Assembly: GCF_028335745.1 (NCBI RefSeq)
Contig: NZ_CP116477.1
Span: forward strand, 682,001 to 746,000
Direction: 5' to 3'
Length of the DNA stretch: 64,000 nt
From: Pectobacterium sp. A5351
GTDB taxonomy: Bacteria > Pseudomonadota > Gammaproteobacteria > Enterobacterales > Enterobacteriaceae
Shown here: one piece after another, positions 63,097-64,000 of the stretch
Layout: every line of letters begins with the position of its first letter
How positions within the stretch are numbered: the first letter of the stretch is position 1
The notes under the pieces: model-generated
What the model saw: the letters and a program-made list of their open reading frames with translations, nothing else
What the model was told of the DNA's origin: nothing
Databases searched by the model: none
Made by a program: the position numbers and the translations under genes

Positions 63097-63138
63097 ACGT
63101 CTGTGTAATAAACGTATTGTGTAATAAACGTATGGTGT
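63092..63138. repeat. Triple 15-16 bp tandem repeat
   Basis: AATAAACGT followed by a TGT-type spacer occurs three times (63092, 63107, 63123), beginning at the lplT stop codon and ending shortly before the elaA ribosome-binding site. Likely slippage-prone. Confidence 0.7.
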
Positions 63139-63153
63139 AAGAGGGAAGGGTGA

Positions 63154-63561
63154 ATGAGTCTGATATGGCATGACTGGGATGTGGCAGACCTTAATGTGTA
63201 TTCATTGCATGACATATTGGCGCTGCGCAGTCAGGTATTTGTGGTTGAGCAAACCTGCCCCTATTTAGATATTGATGGCCGAGACCTGGTGGACGGCAAT
63301 CGCCATATTGCGGCGTACCGTGACGGCAAGCTGGCTGCGTATGCTCGCTTGCTCGCTCCCCATCCGAATAACGATGTGGTGACCATTGGGCGCGTGATTG
63401 TCGCGCCGCATGCCCGAGGGCAACATCTGGGGCATCAACTGATGGAGCACTCGCTGATTGCCTGCGCACGCCACTGGCCGCAAAAGCATCTTTTCCTGTC
63501 CGCGCAGGCTCACCTGCAAGCGTTCTACGGTGCGTGTGGGGGAGTGTTCATTTTTACATAG
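63154..63561 (+). pseudogene. elaA: ElaA-like GNAT acetyltransferase, 3'-truncated
   Basis: The first ~125 residues match ElaA: LRSQVFVVEQTCPYLDIDGR near 28-47, acetyl-CoA motif IGRVIVAPHARGQHLGHQL near 77-95, and AQAHLQAFYG. From there the frame reads ACGGVFIFT and stops at 135, where ElaA continues for about 25 residues ending with the usual EDGIPHI segment. The break lies next to a phage repressor gene, so insertion of mobile DNA likely displaced the end. Activity doubtful. Confidence 0.75.
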
Positions 63562-63695
63562 CTAAGGGAGAGAGTCTGGGATAGCGCGACGCCTTTAATG
63601 ACGCGGCTTTCGTGGGATTTCAGAGATTTTGCATAGCTCAGAGAAAAATGAGCAAAAGTCGACTTTTTTGTATTTAAAACTGCATAGTTTCGAGC

Positions 63696-63719
63696 GCCGA
63701 TTGATCATGTTTAATCGGC
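63696..63719 (-). terminator. Terminator of the S24 repressor gene
   Basis: GCCGATT/AATCGGC with a 10-base loop, 14 bp beyond the stop of the minus-strand repressor gene. No strong T-run. Confidence 0.5.
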
Positions 63720-63732
63720 ATTTAAACCACTA

Positions 63733-64000
63733 TTAAATTGTCCTGCCAAACCACACAACGCGGCCAATGATTGCGAAATCTGCTGGCTGGTTGTTCATAT
63801 CTACTGTAAACGGCTCATACGCTGTATTTGTGCTTGATACCTTCAACAGCCCACCAGGAACACGCTGAACCAATTTAACCAGCAGATGGCCATCTACACG
63901 CAGCACGTAAACCCCCTCTTTGGGGTCTGTGTCAGCACCATTCACGAGGATGTTATCACCGTCATTCAGCGTTCCCTCAAGCGACGAACCGTCCACCGTG
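63733..64000 (-). CDS. S24-family (LexA/CI-like) phage repressor, partial
   Basis: The C-terminal peptidase_S24 domain enters from the right edge: VDGSSLEGTLNDGDNILVN (Ser nucleophile in GSSLEGTL), VYVLRVDGHLLVKLVQRVPG (general-base Lys in LLVKL), and the terminal IIGRVVWFGRTI. The N-terminal DNA-binding half lies outside the window. Such repressors keep a prophage silent and self-cleave with RecA in SOS. Indicates a prophage or island beginning at about 63.56 kb. Confidence 0.88.
   Translation of the reverse strand, partial: TVDGSSLEGTLNDGDNILVNGADTDPKEGVYVLRVDGHLLVKLVQRVPGGLLKVSSTNTAYEPFTVDMNNQPADFAIIGRVVWFGRTI

Overview
The window is chromosomal DNA of a soft-rot enterobacterium, most likely Pectobacterium. 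The conserved order ssb/uvrA/yjbQ, tyrB, alr-dnaB, qorA-pspG-dusA, lysR-lysA and omrA-aas-lplT is enterobacterial. A degraded array with type I-F CRISPR repeats of the kind known from Pectobacterium, a beta-glucoside PTS locus and an apparent plant-polysaccharide catabolic locus fit a plant pathogen. No rRNA or tRNA gene was found.

Layout. 1-2.0 kb: AT-rich decayed island edge with an integrase fragment, one small ORF and an IS630 remnant. 2.0-11.9 kb: two divergent catabolic operons plus a DeoR regulator. One strand encodes a group III alcohol dehydrogenase, a DHDPS-family aldolase, an SSS symporter, a BNR 'sialidase', a YhcH-family protein and an SDR. The other strand encodes a DUF1537 kinase and PdxA2. 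Together they read as a complete route from a 3-deoxy-2-ulosarate to D-threonate, dihydroxyacetone phosphate and pyruvate. The best-fitting substrate is Dha (3-deoxy-D-lyxo-heptulosarate) of plant rhamnogalacturonan II. 12.0-14.6 kb: zinc ABC transporter operon with a Zur box and an unlisted 34-residue membrane peptide. 15-17 kb: exported amidohydrolase. 17.3-37.4 kb: mostly core genes (ssb, uvrA with a LexA box, yjbQ, ygjP, tyrB, alr, dnaB, qorA, pspG with a sigma-54 promoter, dusA, lysA), interrupted by a relic CRISPR array, a DsbA/MBL pair and a truncated LysR gene. 37.5-38.6 kb: XRE-cupin regulator, then an AT-rich gap.

38.6-50.7 kb: a tightly packed 12-gene biosynthetic island of no type I recognise: two Nudix enzymes, a Gfo/Idh oxidoreductase, a DegT aminotransferase, a double DegT protein whose first half lacks the PLP lysine, an FAD oxidoreductase, two HAD phosphatases, a tri-histidine membrane desaturase, an MTA phosphorylase-like enzyme, a signal-less solute-binding-protein homologue and an MFS exporter. 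The Gfo/Idh + DegT + HAD trio follows the logic of NtdCAB kanosamine synthesis. With the nucleotide-handling enzymes this points to an amino-sugar or nucleoside-like small molecule.

50.8-57.0 kb: beta-glucoside/cellobiose PTS with 6-phospho-beta-glucosidase and LacI regulator, followed by GntR and GNAT genes. 57.4-63.1 kb: chemoreceptor, OmrA/B-type sRNA, aas and lplT. 63.1-64 kb: elaA truncated at its 3' end, beside an S24-type phage repressor that runs off the window.

Repeats stand out. Three copies of an ~85-bp hairpin element lie directly after stop codons in the catabolic operon. Two copies of a ~115-bp structured element lie 42 kb apart with compensating stem changes. CRISPR I-F relics occur at two sites.
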